This document shows positions 45,089 through 55,655 of a DNA stretch of 64,000 bases, piece after piece. Under the pieces are notes generated by a model that worked only from the letters and a program-made list of their open reading frames with translations, had not been told where the DNA came from and did no database searches. Each line of letters starts with the position of its first letter. Positions within the stretch are counted from its first letter, which is position 1. The stretch spans positions 7,470,001 through 7,534,000 of the forward strand of contig JAMJFZ010001868.1 in the NCBI GenBank assembly GCA_026225945.1, read 5' to 3'. Both the position numbers and the translations under genes were made by a program. Origin of the DNA: Cricetomys ansorgei. Lineage: Eukaryota; Chordata; Mammalia; Rodentia; Nesomyidae.

Positions 45089-45250
45089 TTTTCATTTATT
45101 TATTTATTTATTTAATTTTTTTATCTGCTTGTTTGTTTGTTTGTTTACTTAAATAAGACATCACATTATAGTCCAAGTTGCTCTGGAACTCATTATGTAG
45201 CCCAGGGATGCCTTGAACTAGCAGGAATCCTACTGTCTCAGGTTCATCAG
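45089..45250 (-). mobile_element. diverged B1-like SINE, antisense, with (ATTT)n(GTTT)n tail
   Basis: T-rich ATTT/GTTT array at 45095-45147 (the reverse of an A-rich tail) followed by TTGCTCTGGAACTCATTATG, TAGCCCAGGGATGCCTTGAA and CTAGCAGGAATCCTACTG, matching reverse B1 (TCCTGGAACTCACTCTGTAG, ACCAGGCTGGCCTCGAACTC, AGATCCGCCTG). The far end is missing. Confidence 0.6.
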
Positions 45251-47448
45251 TAGAATGTGTATTCTAAACAAGAAGATCACTATGAAAAACAGAGAAATTA
45301 AATGTAAAACGAATTATTTAACAATTGAAACTTGTTTTCATCGTCATCATCGTGAACACCACCATCATCACGTGGAAGAAGGAAGAAATATTCCTACGAA
45401 GTATATTTCATAATGTACAGTAGATTAATTAATTTACAATATATATTATGTAAACTATTGCTTACCATTACACAGATATCGTCAGGAGAGTCATAAGGTT
45501 CCAAGCTGCTTTATATCCATGCCTGTCTTCTTGTTTGGCCAGCACGTTTAGAATTAAAACATGGGCTACCTTTTATTTTGATGGCTTCCTGAGTCACTGA
45601 AATCATTCAAGACCTATTCAATGACACTTGAGTTAGTTGCTTTCCCATCCATTTGTACCAACCAAATTGTTACTCTCTGCTTACGAGAAGAATATACAGA
45701 ATGTAGTGCATTTCAATATATTATCTAATTCCCAATTGTATATAACTCTGCAATTGAAAGTTGAAACCCCTGGATCCCAAACCCTTTTTGCTCCATTAAG
45801 AAAGTGGTTTCATGATGCACTTCTCTATTAAGTTGACAGTTCTTAGGCAAGCTTGATCGCACTAGTGCCAGACAATGGAGCATTTAACAGAAAGCAGAAT
45901 TCCACTACAACATAAATAGATGACAGAAATCACTGTTAGTCAAATGAGTTCTGTAAAAATCATTTCAATTAGTTGCAGGCAGATAGAGACAGGTCTGGTG
46001 GAGTTTGGGGCTGGAGTGGTCATGCTGGCAGTGTCCAGTGATTGACACAACTAAAAATGTCACTGCCTGTGGCCAGGTGCACCTCCTCCCTCCATGCTTT
46101 TGCTTTGTGTCTCCTCATTGTTTTCTATTTTATTCTGTCTCCTCTGAGGCATTGTCCTGTCCAATATGCCTATGGCACGCATCCCATATCCATGGGGGCT
46201 GATGAGCAAGGTATAGGAATTCACTCCACCCCTCAGTACAAAAGAATGGGACTGATATTCCCATTCTTCTGAGAATGAAACTTCAGTACAGATACAACCT
46301 CCCCAACCCACAGCCAGAAGAGCCCACTTTCTTTGTTGCTTTATTACAATGTCATGTCTCCTCCTTTCCCACACATAACCAGGCTCTCCAAGGTAGAGGA
46401 GCCTTACTTAGCAATCCTGGAGAGTCCAGCCTTAGCTAGTCTACCCAAAATGGTCACCCCTATGTCCCCGGTGCCCCTGGGGCCTTTCCGGGTTGCCCTT
46501 GGATCCACAAACTACTGCTATCTAGTGATGAAGTATGCAGGGTTATCAGACACCAGGGAGAGGGGAACGTCATACCCATTGGATCGGAATTTACCCATGT
46601 GTCATGCCTGTTTTAGTTTCCACCTCGGGTGCCTTTTTCCTGAGTTTCACCTTTGCTTTAGAAGTCTATGTTGGTAGTCTGTTGTTGCTAAAATGAGGAA
46701 TAATTCCTGCCTATTAGCAAGTGAGTTTACCTCCAGGAAACCACTGAAAATCAGTACAAATCAGAAGAGCTTCAGCAGGAGACTAAATTAATCTACAGGA
46801 GCCTTTCAGAACTGCAAGCAGTATGAGTCCCCACACAACAAGGTCAGCCCAGTCATGATTTTGGCTCTGCTTCTAAAGTGGAAATGATTTCTGAAAGACA
46901 ACTTGTCTGTTGATTGATGTTGGGGGGTGGGGGTGGGCAAAAACAAAACATTAAGAAAATGTGACTAATCAAGAGCTAGAAGCCTGGAAAACAGAAGCTT
47001 CTGATTAGTAATGCAAAGCTGGGATCATGTCTTCTTGTATTTGTCAAAATGGGGAACATAAAATCCTGCTAACCTATTCAGCTAGCTGAAAGGTTTCCAT
47101 GACAACAGTGGGAACTTAGAACATTCAGTCCTCCTGTCTTCAAAAATAACCTTTCAGTATAGGCAAGATTGTTAAAGGCACTAACCCACTTCACCTGTGT
47201 AGTCCAAGGTAACTATCTGACCATAATCTTGGTCTCTCTACACTCTGTATGAACATCAAATTGTGTGTTTATTCTATAGCACAGAAAAAAACTTAAGAAA
47301 ATTCAGCCCAGAATAAACTGTTTGATCTCAGCAGGTTTCAGCACTTTTATTTGGACATTCATTAGCTCTCCACCCCTCCCTGTCACAGTAAAGAGAACTC
47401 ACTTCTATGCAAGGCATTGTACATATAAAAGTAGCTTTTTCCCTTGCT
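45251..47448. other. non-coding sequence, no repeat recognised
   Basis: No gene or repeat recognised. A CATCATC-type run lies at 45341-45372. The 46000-46680 part is GC-richer with overlapping frames of 65 to 114 codons, none with a recognisable domain. Confidence 0.45.
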
Positions 47449-47510
47449 ATATATATATGCATGTATATATATATATATATACATTTATATAGATAGATAG
47501 ATAGATATAG
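47449..47510 (+). repeat. AT/GATA-rich low-complexity sequence
   Basis: ATATAT runs and a short TAGA run, directly before a perfect palindrome. Confidence 0.9.
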
Positions 47511-47550
47511 ATAGAGATATAGTGTATATATATATACACTATATCTCTAT
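47511..47550. repeat. perfect 40-bp AT-rich palindrome
   Basis: ATAGAGATATAGTGTATATA at 47511-47530 is the exact reverse complement of 47531-47550. The arms are not just AT repeats but carry AGTG/CACT and AGAG/CTCT. Confidence 0.95.
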
Positions 47551-49823
47551 TTTATTTTTTGACAAACCTATTTCTTAAGTTGGGCCCACATGAATAAGCA
47601 TAGATTATGGATAAATGGCTATAAAATGTAAAAAGCATCAAATATAGGAGATTCTAAGTACAGTAGCCATATTTCCAAATCTGGCTCTTTACAGAACCAA
47701 ATCATACTTTAATGAGTGAGCTGACGTAATTAACCTACCTAATTTGGCATTCCTGTTGCTCCAAAAAGAGTTTCCGATTGCCCTGTTGGCTACTACCCAA
47801 CATGGAGTGTCTCTTTCCCTGGCTTAATCAACCTCTGCCCAGGAGGAACATTTAGTTTCAAATATTTAAAATGGCAAAATCTCTAGAAACCAGTGAACCA
47901 TATCAGCCTTTTTGGTGAAAGACATCTTTGAGAACTCCAGGATACACTGTGCACACTTTCATATCTTCTTTCTAAGACATATTCTAAGTGGAGCTGCAAA
48001 ACGAGACAAAGGCGATACAGGGAAGGGCATGGCAGAAAAATTGAAAACGCTTAAAATATCCTGAGCAAACCTGAGACTGCTCTGGGCTCTCCGAGTGTGC
48101 CAATGAGGTGACAAGCCTTGACTTCCCCCAAATGGTTTTCTCCATATGAATTCTAAATAGCGAAGACGTTGTCCCACTAATGTAATGCATAGCAAAAGCT
48201 GCCGAGGAGTGTATTTTGGGAGTATACTTTTTCACTTTTGAAACATTCATCAATACTGCAGCCTACATGGGACTTATTTACAAGGGCTCCCTCTTGGTTC
48301 AGTCACTGAGAACTAGATCTTTTCCTCTGGAAAGTGAGGCTAAGGACTGGAATCACTCAGGTCTTCTTTGGATACAACACATACACTTGACTCCTGCATT
48401 ACACACTCCTGCCGTCGATGTTAGATTAAAATCAACAAGAAAGGGAGATGTGGTAGCAAAACAAAGGGTAGAGCTGGAGTTACTGTAACTCTAGAACTCA
48501 AGTGTAAATGATTCTACAAAACACTGCATATTCAGGATTGAGTTCATTTTTGTTTTCATTTTCCCTTAATGTATGCCATTTAGAACTATTAATTTATTAT
48601 TTCCATTTTGTGTTGTAATTTTTACCTTTACAAGTTATTTTACCTAATACATAAAATACCCAAAATTGGAAGTATTCTGTAACTCAGGTTTCTTTTTCAC
48701 TATTACTATATTGGTTTTTCTTTTTGTTACATTTCACTTGAAACGACTGTGTACTATAGAGGAAAGGTGTCATAAAGTTGACTCACTACAAGTATCAAGT
48801 GCTTGCATATTCCTCTGTATGTTCTGTTTTAAGAATTTGGAGACATAGTTGTCACAGTGAATACTGTCTTACCATATCCTATAATGTTTTTTCCAAATAG
48901 TTCAAGTTTTAACTATTCATATTTTCTAGAATAATGAGCTTGTTTCCAAGGTTTACTAATATAAATAGTCCCTTATCAAATATTTCACTGTACAATTTAA
49001 TTCCAAACTTCTGACTTCATTTCAGTCTAATTTTATGATACTGCTTATAGGCAATAAAGAGACCACAAGGAGGACACCAATGACTACACATAACAAGATT
49101 ATATGAATCATTAGTACAGCGTACTCTAGCTCATTCAGCAATTATCCATAAATGGCATACCTATCATTTAGATGACCTACCTACTTTCAGCATCCTAGGG
49201 AAAAAAAAAAGAGCAAGAGAACTCATGATGTGTTGGCTTTAAAAGCTTTTAGAACTTTCTTTTTTATATATACATCTATTATTTATGTGCAGTATTCTTG
49301 AACACTTTTATCCATCATGTTATGCAGAAGCCTTGCAGAGTGAAACCCTCCCAGGCAGCTTCTAGTCATCTGGGGCATCCTAAGCTGCTATATTTATTCA
49401 TGTTTCAACGAACATGCTAAATAAGAAATTGGCAGGATGATGCAAGGGCCATGGATACTCAGCTTTGTTCCTAAGCTTAGAGTCAGGCAACATTTCTCTG
49501 GCTAGGTTATTTTCTACCCGTCTTCTGTGCATAATATAAGGTGAGTAGGATTCACTCCCACACCAAGGAGTCAGCCAGGCCCTAAAATCACAATGTAATA
49601 CACTTGGGGGAAGATTTCTCCTGTGAGAAGTAGAACAATGTAGCAGTTAAAAATTTGACTCCAGCACTGATCTTCCTGAGTTGCTGGTTGTTGCATGAAC
49701 CTGATAGCTGCACTGAGCTGTGGGATTAAAGAAGTAAACAGACTACAGTCCTTGCCCTGCTGGAGACTTGTCGCCAAGAAAAAAGACAAGGCATGGAAAA
49801 TAAACAACTGAAAACTATTGTAT
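47551..49823. other. non-coding sequence, no repeat recognised
   Basis: No gene or repeat recognised in this long AT-rich interval. Confidence 0.45.
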
Positions 49824-49838
49824 AAGAAAACAGATTAA

Positions 49839-49986
49839 GCCGGGTGTGGTGGCTCATGCCTCTGGCAGGAGGATCTCTGTGAGTTAGAGGCCAGCCTCAT
49901 CTGCAGACTGAGCTCCAGGTCAGCCAGAGTTAAAATAGAGAAACTCTGTCTCGAAAAATAATAATAATAATAAATAAAAAGAAAAA
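49839..49986 (+). mobile_element. B1 SINE with internal deletion and target duplications
   Basis: GCCGGGTGTGGTGGCTCATG, GGAGGATCTCTGTGAGTTAG, AGGCCAGCCTCATCTGCAG, AGCTCCAGGTCAGCCAGAG and AACTCTGTCTCGAAAAATA. About 25 bp around the usual AATCCCAGCACTCAGGAGG is missing. Flanked by AAGAAAACAGATTAA (49824-49838) and AAGAAAACACATTAA (49987-50001), a 15-bp target duplication with one mismatch. Confidence 0.92.
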
Positions 49987-50001
49987 AAGAAAACACATTA
50001 A

Positions 50002-50284
50002 GGCATCTCACCTAAGTATGGAATAACTGTTGGTTATTAGTATATTACTGTTGAAATGATGCCTCCTCTCATAAAGACAAAGGCTATTTTAAGTTATACA
50101 AACACAGTATCACTGAGGCCATTTTTTTCCTCTAAATATATGTGTGTGTAATATATATATATATTACACACACATCCCCAAACACAACACACATTGACGA
50201 TTCTATATGCACACAGATAGCCACATTTATATACATTTAAATATTTGCATGTATACATAAAGGATTCTGTTTTGTTTCTTATTA
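50002..50284. other. short AT-rich interval with a palindrome
   Basis: Contains the 36-bp palindrome at 50140-50175 and AT/AC-rich low-complexity DNA, nothing else recognised. Confidence 0.5.
50140..50175. repeat. perfect 36-bp palindrome (GT/AT/AC)
   Basis: ATGTGTGTGTAATATATA is followed immediately by its exact reverse complement, so a GT run turns through AT into an AC run. Confidence 0.95.
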
Positions 50285-50460
50285 CACTTACTTATTTGAG
50301 AGTTGTGTACGCATGGGCAATTGTGCCGTGGTATTCATATGAGGTCAGAGGACAACTTGTAGAAAGTGGTTCTGTCTTCCATCTCATGGGTCCTGGGGAT
50401 TGAACTCGGCTCATCAGGCTTGGCATCAAGGGTTTTGACTTGCCATGCTCTCCCCAGCAC
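50285..50460 (-). mobile_element. tRNA-derived rodent SINE (B2/B4-like), antisense
   Basis: Plus-strand ATTTGAGAGTTGTGTACGC, TGAGGTCAGAGGACAACTTG, GTGGTTCTGTCTTCCATC, GGTCCTGGGGATTGAACTC and CATCAGGCTTGGCATCAAG match the reverse of a common rodent SINE. Its 3' half is the same type as the fragment at 14333-14420. Confidence 0.75.
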
Positions 50461-52076
50461 ATAGATATATTTTTCATCCAGGCGAGGCGGATGGAAAGTC
50501 CCATCCATCCTTGTATCTAGCTCTCTTTATTGTGTTTCTATTGAGCAACTAAGAGCTAGAAACCTAATTCTTGGCTTAAATCTAAAATCTGCTTTTTGTC
50601 AGTTTACTTAGTAATACCAAAGTAGCCCCAGCCCAATTTTTTTTCAATCTGTGATACAAAGATTAAAAATAATATTATAAGTATCAAATTAGTATGTTTT
50701 TGGCTTAAAGTGTTTGCTTTTAAAAATTGATGTTTGAGTTGCTGAAAATTGTTAAGTGAACTTTGGCTTGGGGTGGGACTGATTTTCAAGTAGTTTCTAA
50801 ATGGCCTTGAACAAGCTTCTGCCATTTATGTGCTTATTTATGTGGCAACCTATTCTTAGCATTGACAATTATAAAAACAGTGCTCAATTCTGAGAGATAT
50901 TGAAGATGTTCTATATCCTGCACAATTAAATGCCTAGTCAAGATTTAATTCTTTCTACAAAAAAGGAGGGAAGCAATCTCATTAATAAATAGTAAAATTA
51001 TATAGATATGAAAAAACAATGCAGGGATTTTTGCAGGGATTTGTGTAGATTATAAACAGTTGTGCATATGAAATGTTTAACAAAGTTGCTGGCATATTGT
51101 TAAGAAATCAATTAACGATAGTATCACAATTAGTAATTAAATTACCTTAGTAAAATAGCCATCTACAGACACTGAGCCCATTATCATCGCCCTCCCTCTG
51201 GGATTGTGTAATTATTAGAGACAATTTGCTGGATTCTGTTAGGGACTATTAAGCCCTCTGTGCATAGATAAGGGTTATTTTCTACAGCTGCCTATCCACT
51301 GTTAAATATGGCAGGTGGTCCAATTCAACCCCCCCTTGCTAGCTTAATGGGATATCTTCTCTCTGTGCACATCACAGCACCCCAAATTTAACTTCAATGT
51401 ATGGAGAAGATTATTGCCTACACCACTGTTTTAAAATGGAGGAGTAAAATCAGTCTCAAATGAACAGGCAGTCCTCTGCAGGACATTTTAAAGGTAATAA
51501 GGGAACTCCCACTAGTTGAGGAAATGAAAGAAAGCCCAGGCCCCACCCACAATCACTTTCAAGGCTGTGGGTTCTCAAGCTCCAAGCCCTTGCCCACTGT
51601 ATCCAGAGCAGGATTCGGAGGACCTTTCTCTTTGGATTTAGCTGATATCCAAGGGGCCATTTTTGTTCAGCTAAAAGAAACTGCTGTTTAGTTATGGAAA
51701 AAAGTCAAACTCTAGATTATTTTCAAATAGTTGATGTCCAAATAAAGACTTTGAAAAGCCCAAGTACCACCAATATGGATACTCCAAGAACTACAAGATA
51801 AAAGAGTTTGTTCTGTATATCTGAATCCACTGAACTTTGTGAGAGCGTGACCAAGAAGCAAATATTCCAGAGTGGTCTTTGTCTTTGTAGCTTACCTCGC
51901 CTCAGTCCATCTGCAAATGTAAGTCTTAAAATAGCCACTGCATTGCTGGGGCAAAAAGGACGTCAAGGGTTAAATTGAGCTAGACAATTTGTAGCAGTAT
52001 ATAAGACCATAAATTCGGGAATCAAAAAGATCTGGATTCCTATGTTTCCAGTTCTCAGTCATATGCTTGAAATAAA
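50461..52076. other. non-coding sequence, possible conserved element
   Basis: No gene or repeat recognised. The part 51150-51660 is repeat-free, with GTGTAATTATTAGAGACAAT and similar homeodomain-type sites, and is a candidate conserved non-coding element only by appearance. Confidence 0.4.
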
Positions 52077-52390
52077 GACTGGGGAGGTGGCTCCTTCCAT
52101 AAGAGCTCTTGCTCAGCAAGCATGAGAACCTGAGTTTATATCCCAAATAGCCACATCAAAACCCAAGCCTAGCTGCTCATGCCCCAACTCAAGCTTTGAA
52201 TACATAGAGCAGTGTGAAGACAGGTAGATCCCAAGGGCTCACTGATAAGCCACCCCAGCCCAAACAGTGAGCTCCCAGTCTACTCTAATCTGTCGTGGGG
52301 GAGTAAGATGGAGAGCCACAAAAGAAAGCACCCAGGATCTGCTCTAGCTTACCCATGCCCCCACTATGCACATACGCATACACTCAGAGG
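52077..52390 (+). mobile_element. B4-type SINE
   Basis: GACTGGGGAGGTGGCTCCTT, AAGAGCTCTTGCTCAGCAAG, CATGAGAACCTGAGTTTATA, ACAGGTAGATCCCAAGGGC, TCACTGATAAGCCACCCC, AAACAGTGAGCTCCCAG and AGATGGAGAGCCACAAAAG follow a B4-like composite SINE (tRNA-like head, B1-like middle). Confidence 0.7.
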
Positions 52391-52448
52391 GTATCAGAGG
52401 GGTGTAGAGAGGGAAAAAGACAGTGAAGTAGACAAAGAAGAAGAAACC

Positions 52449-52562
52449 AAGGAGGAGGAGGAGGAGCAAGGAGGGAAGGAGGGAGGGAGGGAAAGAGAGA
52501 GATGAGAGAGAGAGAAGAAGAAGGAAGGGAGGGGAGGGGAGGGGAGGGGAGGGGAGGGAAGA
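52449..52562 (+). repeat. purine-rich tract with (GGGGA)n
   Basis: 114 bp of A and G with only two pyrimidines (52467 and 52503). The last 59 bp are pure purine and include repeated GGGGA units at 52528-52559. Follows the B4 and may derive from its tail. Confidence 0.95.
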
Positions 52563-52887
52563 TCTTTGTTTTAATTTACAGGATTAAAGGTTCCAGTACA
52601 CGGCTGGATGGCCCAGTACCTTGCATCTGTTGCAGCACATCACTGAAAGAACACACAAGTGGGAACTGATATAACCAACCAGCAAGGGAAAATAAGAAAG
52701 GCACAAGGTCCCACAGTCTTCTTCACAGTCACGCTGGTAATGACCCAAAGACTTTCTGCTAGGCCTCGCCTCTTTATGAACCCACTTACCCCTTCCCAAC
52801 AGTATTACTGTGAGGATCAAGCATTGAACACCTGGGCCTTTGGGGAAAATTCAGAAATGAAATAGTGGTAGTTCTTGTTCTCACTGG
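52563..52887. other. non-coding sequence, no repeat recognised
   Basis: No gene or repeat recognised. Confidence 0.45.
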
Positions 52888-52990
52888 GCTACTTTAATGC
52901 TAATTGACCTTGGGCAAATTACTCCATTTCTTTAGGGCTTCCTAGGTTAGCAAAGTAGATGATGGTGACAGTTTTAACTACACATGGCTA
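52888..52990 (+). mobile_element. MIR fragment
   Basis: AATTGACCTTGGGCAAATTAC and TCCATTTCTTTAGGGCTTCC match the MIR phrase GACCTTGGGCAAGTTACTTAACC...CCTCAGTTTCC. Confidence 0.6.
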
Positions 52991-54034
52991 TTCTGGGAAG
53001 GAAATAAAGATAAAGTCTTGGCACATGGAAGCCAAGAGTAGACATTAGCGTCTGCTCCACTTAAGGAAGGCAAGTGCTGGAGATTATCCTCAGGAAAGCT
53101 CTACTGAACCTGTTCTGTGTGCCATGCCTGTGTTACTGGGTTACCAAGATGCAGGTCTGATGGCAGCAGTTCATTTTTGTTACACAAAATTTCCATTCGC
53201 AGGCCTCCCAGAAGCTGTTCTAGAACGAGGCACATGAAAGATTCATGCGTATTCGGCAGTTAGCTTCCAGATAACACTTCTCAGGGGATTGATTAAGGAA
53301 TTTAATTTAAACCAACAGAACCAGTAGTATGTCTGCTGATCCCACGTGTAACTATGCTAGAGAACATAAATATACATGGACAGGCTTTAGATAGTGTGTG
53401 ATTCTTACAATTATCTAGTTCAAAGGAAAGCAACCTGATTACCATATGCATGAAGCTGAGAAAGCGGTACTTCCTCTCCTTGTCAGCACTAGGAGGAGCA
53501 AAGGTGGTTTTGAAATAGGAATGTCTTGGCACTTTCATTCAATGCATTCCAATGCTAGTATGGAAAAGACAATCACCAATATGTGAGAAATATACGTAAA
53601 CTGAGTAATTTTTCTTCTCAGCTTGCTGTGCTCCATCAACCTTTAACCAAAATTAAAAATAAAAAAATGCTAGCTAGCATGATCCCTGTGATAATGGGCA
53701 TGAGGAAGTGATTAAATGGCAATATATAAAGGGTTTCTTATGACAGGCTGTCATTACGAACTTGAAATAAAAATTATACGACCCATTAATTGCATGACAA
53801 ACATTTTTTCATAATATTTATCATAGAAGTTCAGTATGCAAACCAGACAAAGACTAAAAATACTCTTAAAAAGTAAGGGTTAGATGCCTGCAGTCTGCAT
53901 TTGTAGATCTCACTAAGTCCTCAGAAATTGCTCCTGAAATAATCCATCCTAGGACCATCAAACACAAACAACATGTACAAGGCATTCCTCTTGATTGGAT
54001 TCCCTCACGTTATTTTATTTGACCATAAAAATGC
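52991..54034. other. non-coding sequence, no repeat recognised
   Basis: No gene or repeat recognised. A 14-bp palindrome ATGCTAGCTAGCAT sits at about 53667. Confidence 0.45.
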
Positions 54035-54170
54035 CTCATGATGACAATCTTCCTTTCATTTTGTAGATCAAGAAACCAAGATTCAGAAGCTAAATCTTTT
54101 CTAAGATCACTCATGTTATGATTAGTATTAAATCCAAAATCCAAATTTGTACATTAGGATTCTGAACTTA
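54035..54170 (+). mobile_element. MIR SINE
   Basis: CATTTTGTAGATCAAGAAACC, AAGATTCAGAAGCTAAATC and TTTTCTAAGATCACTCATG match the MIR core (CATTTTACAGATGAGGAAAC, TGAGGCTCAGAGAGGTTAAG, CCCAAGGTCACACAG). Confidence 0.65.
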
Positions 54171-54302
54171 TGCACCATTGCTATGTTCAGCTGAATAATT
54201 CTTTGCTGTGTGGGGATACATTCATTTGTACTCTTGCAGTTAGACATTCTGTCTGAGTCATGTCCACCAACAGAGTCTCTAGATATTACCTCGATAACAT
54301 AA

Positions 54303-54345
54303 TTAATATAATATAATATAATATAATATAATATAATACAATATG
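54303..54345 (+). repeat. (TATAA)n pentanucleotide repeat
   Basis: Around eight TATAA/ATAAT units, fading into CAATATGCTATAATATT. Confidence 0.9.
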
Positions 54346-54574
54346 CTATAATATTAAAATTTTGTTAACTACATTTCAATAAATCATTTTTAATTGTAAT
54401 CTTTTCTTCAACATTTTGTACCTATAGATCTTTCTGAACAGATACCCATAGGTTAAATTCAGTATAAAAGGGATCTATGATGGAAAAAGTTTAAAAGCCC
54501 AACTGAAATCCCCTGCATCTTAACGCCTTATATTCGGGACAAACAACTAGAAAAATGTTGAACAGCTAAGCCAC

Positions 54575-54745
54575 CGGTTCTGAGTTCTATCCACAAATTA
54601 TTAGCTGTGACCTTAACTCAGCTAAAGAACTCAGTACTCCCAATCCTTTTACTTGTAAAATAAGGACATGAGCACAGACCTCATAGGTGTTCTCAATATG
54701 TTAAGTACTTAGCACCTAGGAAGCATTTAATTACCTAAGTTGTAC
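54575..54745 (+). mobile_element. MIR SINE, long 3' part
   Basis: TTATTAGCTGTGACCTTAAC, TTTTACTTGTAAAATAAGG, ACAGACCTCATAGGTGTTC and TACTTAGCACCTAGGAAGC match the MIR 3' half (TAGCTGTGTGACCTTGGG, CATCTGTAAAATGGGG, CCTACCTCATAGGGTTG, GCGCTTAGAACAGTG). Confidence 0.7.
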
Positions 54746-55577
54746 TACTATTTTAATGTAGAATGTGGCCTTTGTTCAGATGGGATTGTTCAGTAGGTAT
54801 TTGGCCAGTAGCACTGATTTTCATAAAGTACAAAAATCACTGATACACATGCCAGAGAATAAAAATGCACACGATTCTCTCTCTTGACTGGTGACAGCTA
54901 GCATTTTCCACTTGGAGGCTAAATATATGAAATTCATTTATTTGGAGAGGAATTTGAAAGTTTTTGCCATTCCATTTGTTCTTAGACACTGTGGGGATGC
55001 GCAAAGGGCTGATTTCACAGTGCTGTGCTCAGAGGACAACAAGGCAATAGAAACAGCAACAAGGAAAGTAAACTGAGAATTGTTGGAGTGGGTGGAGCAC
55101 CCAGACCAGCTTGTGGCCTTTCACCTGCCCCTTGGTACCAATTATCAACAGACGCCTGCTGATTTCACATCTCCATCCCTACTCCATTCTCACTGGAAAG
55201 AATCCCTTTTCTCCTGTGATGCCAATTCATGATAAATGCTCACAAAGGCATGACAATCTCAGTTGCCAGACCATCTGGCTACTAGATATCTCATCATAGA
55301 TTCTATAGCCAAGAGCCTCATCGGTTGCCCTGTTTCTATGGAAACGGGAGCTATGGTGATAATTCGTGACTTAGATGAACTGTCTTACAGCTTATCGAGG
55401 ACAGTCTGTAGGGGTCAGCAAGCACCAGCTGTTCTTGGATTCCTGCAGCCAGGGTGCTGGGTGCTATCTGCCCATATCTGTATCCTGTGTCCTGAGGTAC
55501 TTGGGAAACCAAATAAAAGCGTGAGATAACGTAAACTTTATTTTATTTATTCTACTTTCTTTCTCCAAAATGCATAT
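54746..55577. other. non-coding sequence, no repeat recognised
   Basis: No gene or repeat recognised. Open frames up to 88 codons have no signature. Confidence 0.45.
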
Positions 55578-55655
55578 ATGGATGGATGGATAGATAGATA
55601 GATAGTTAGATAGATAGATAGATAGATAGACAGATAGATAGACAGATAGATGGAT
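55578..55655 (+). repeat. (GATA)n/(GATG)n microsatellite
   Basis: GGAT units, then GATA units with GTTA and GACA interruptions, about 78 bp. Confidence 0.95.
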
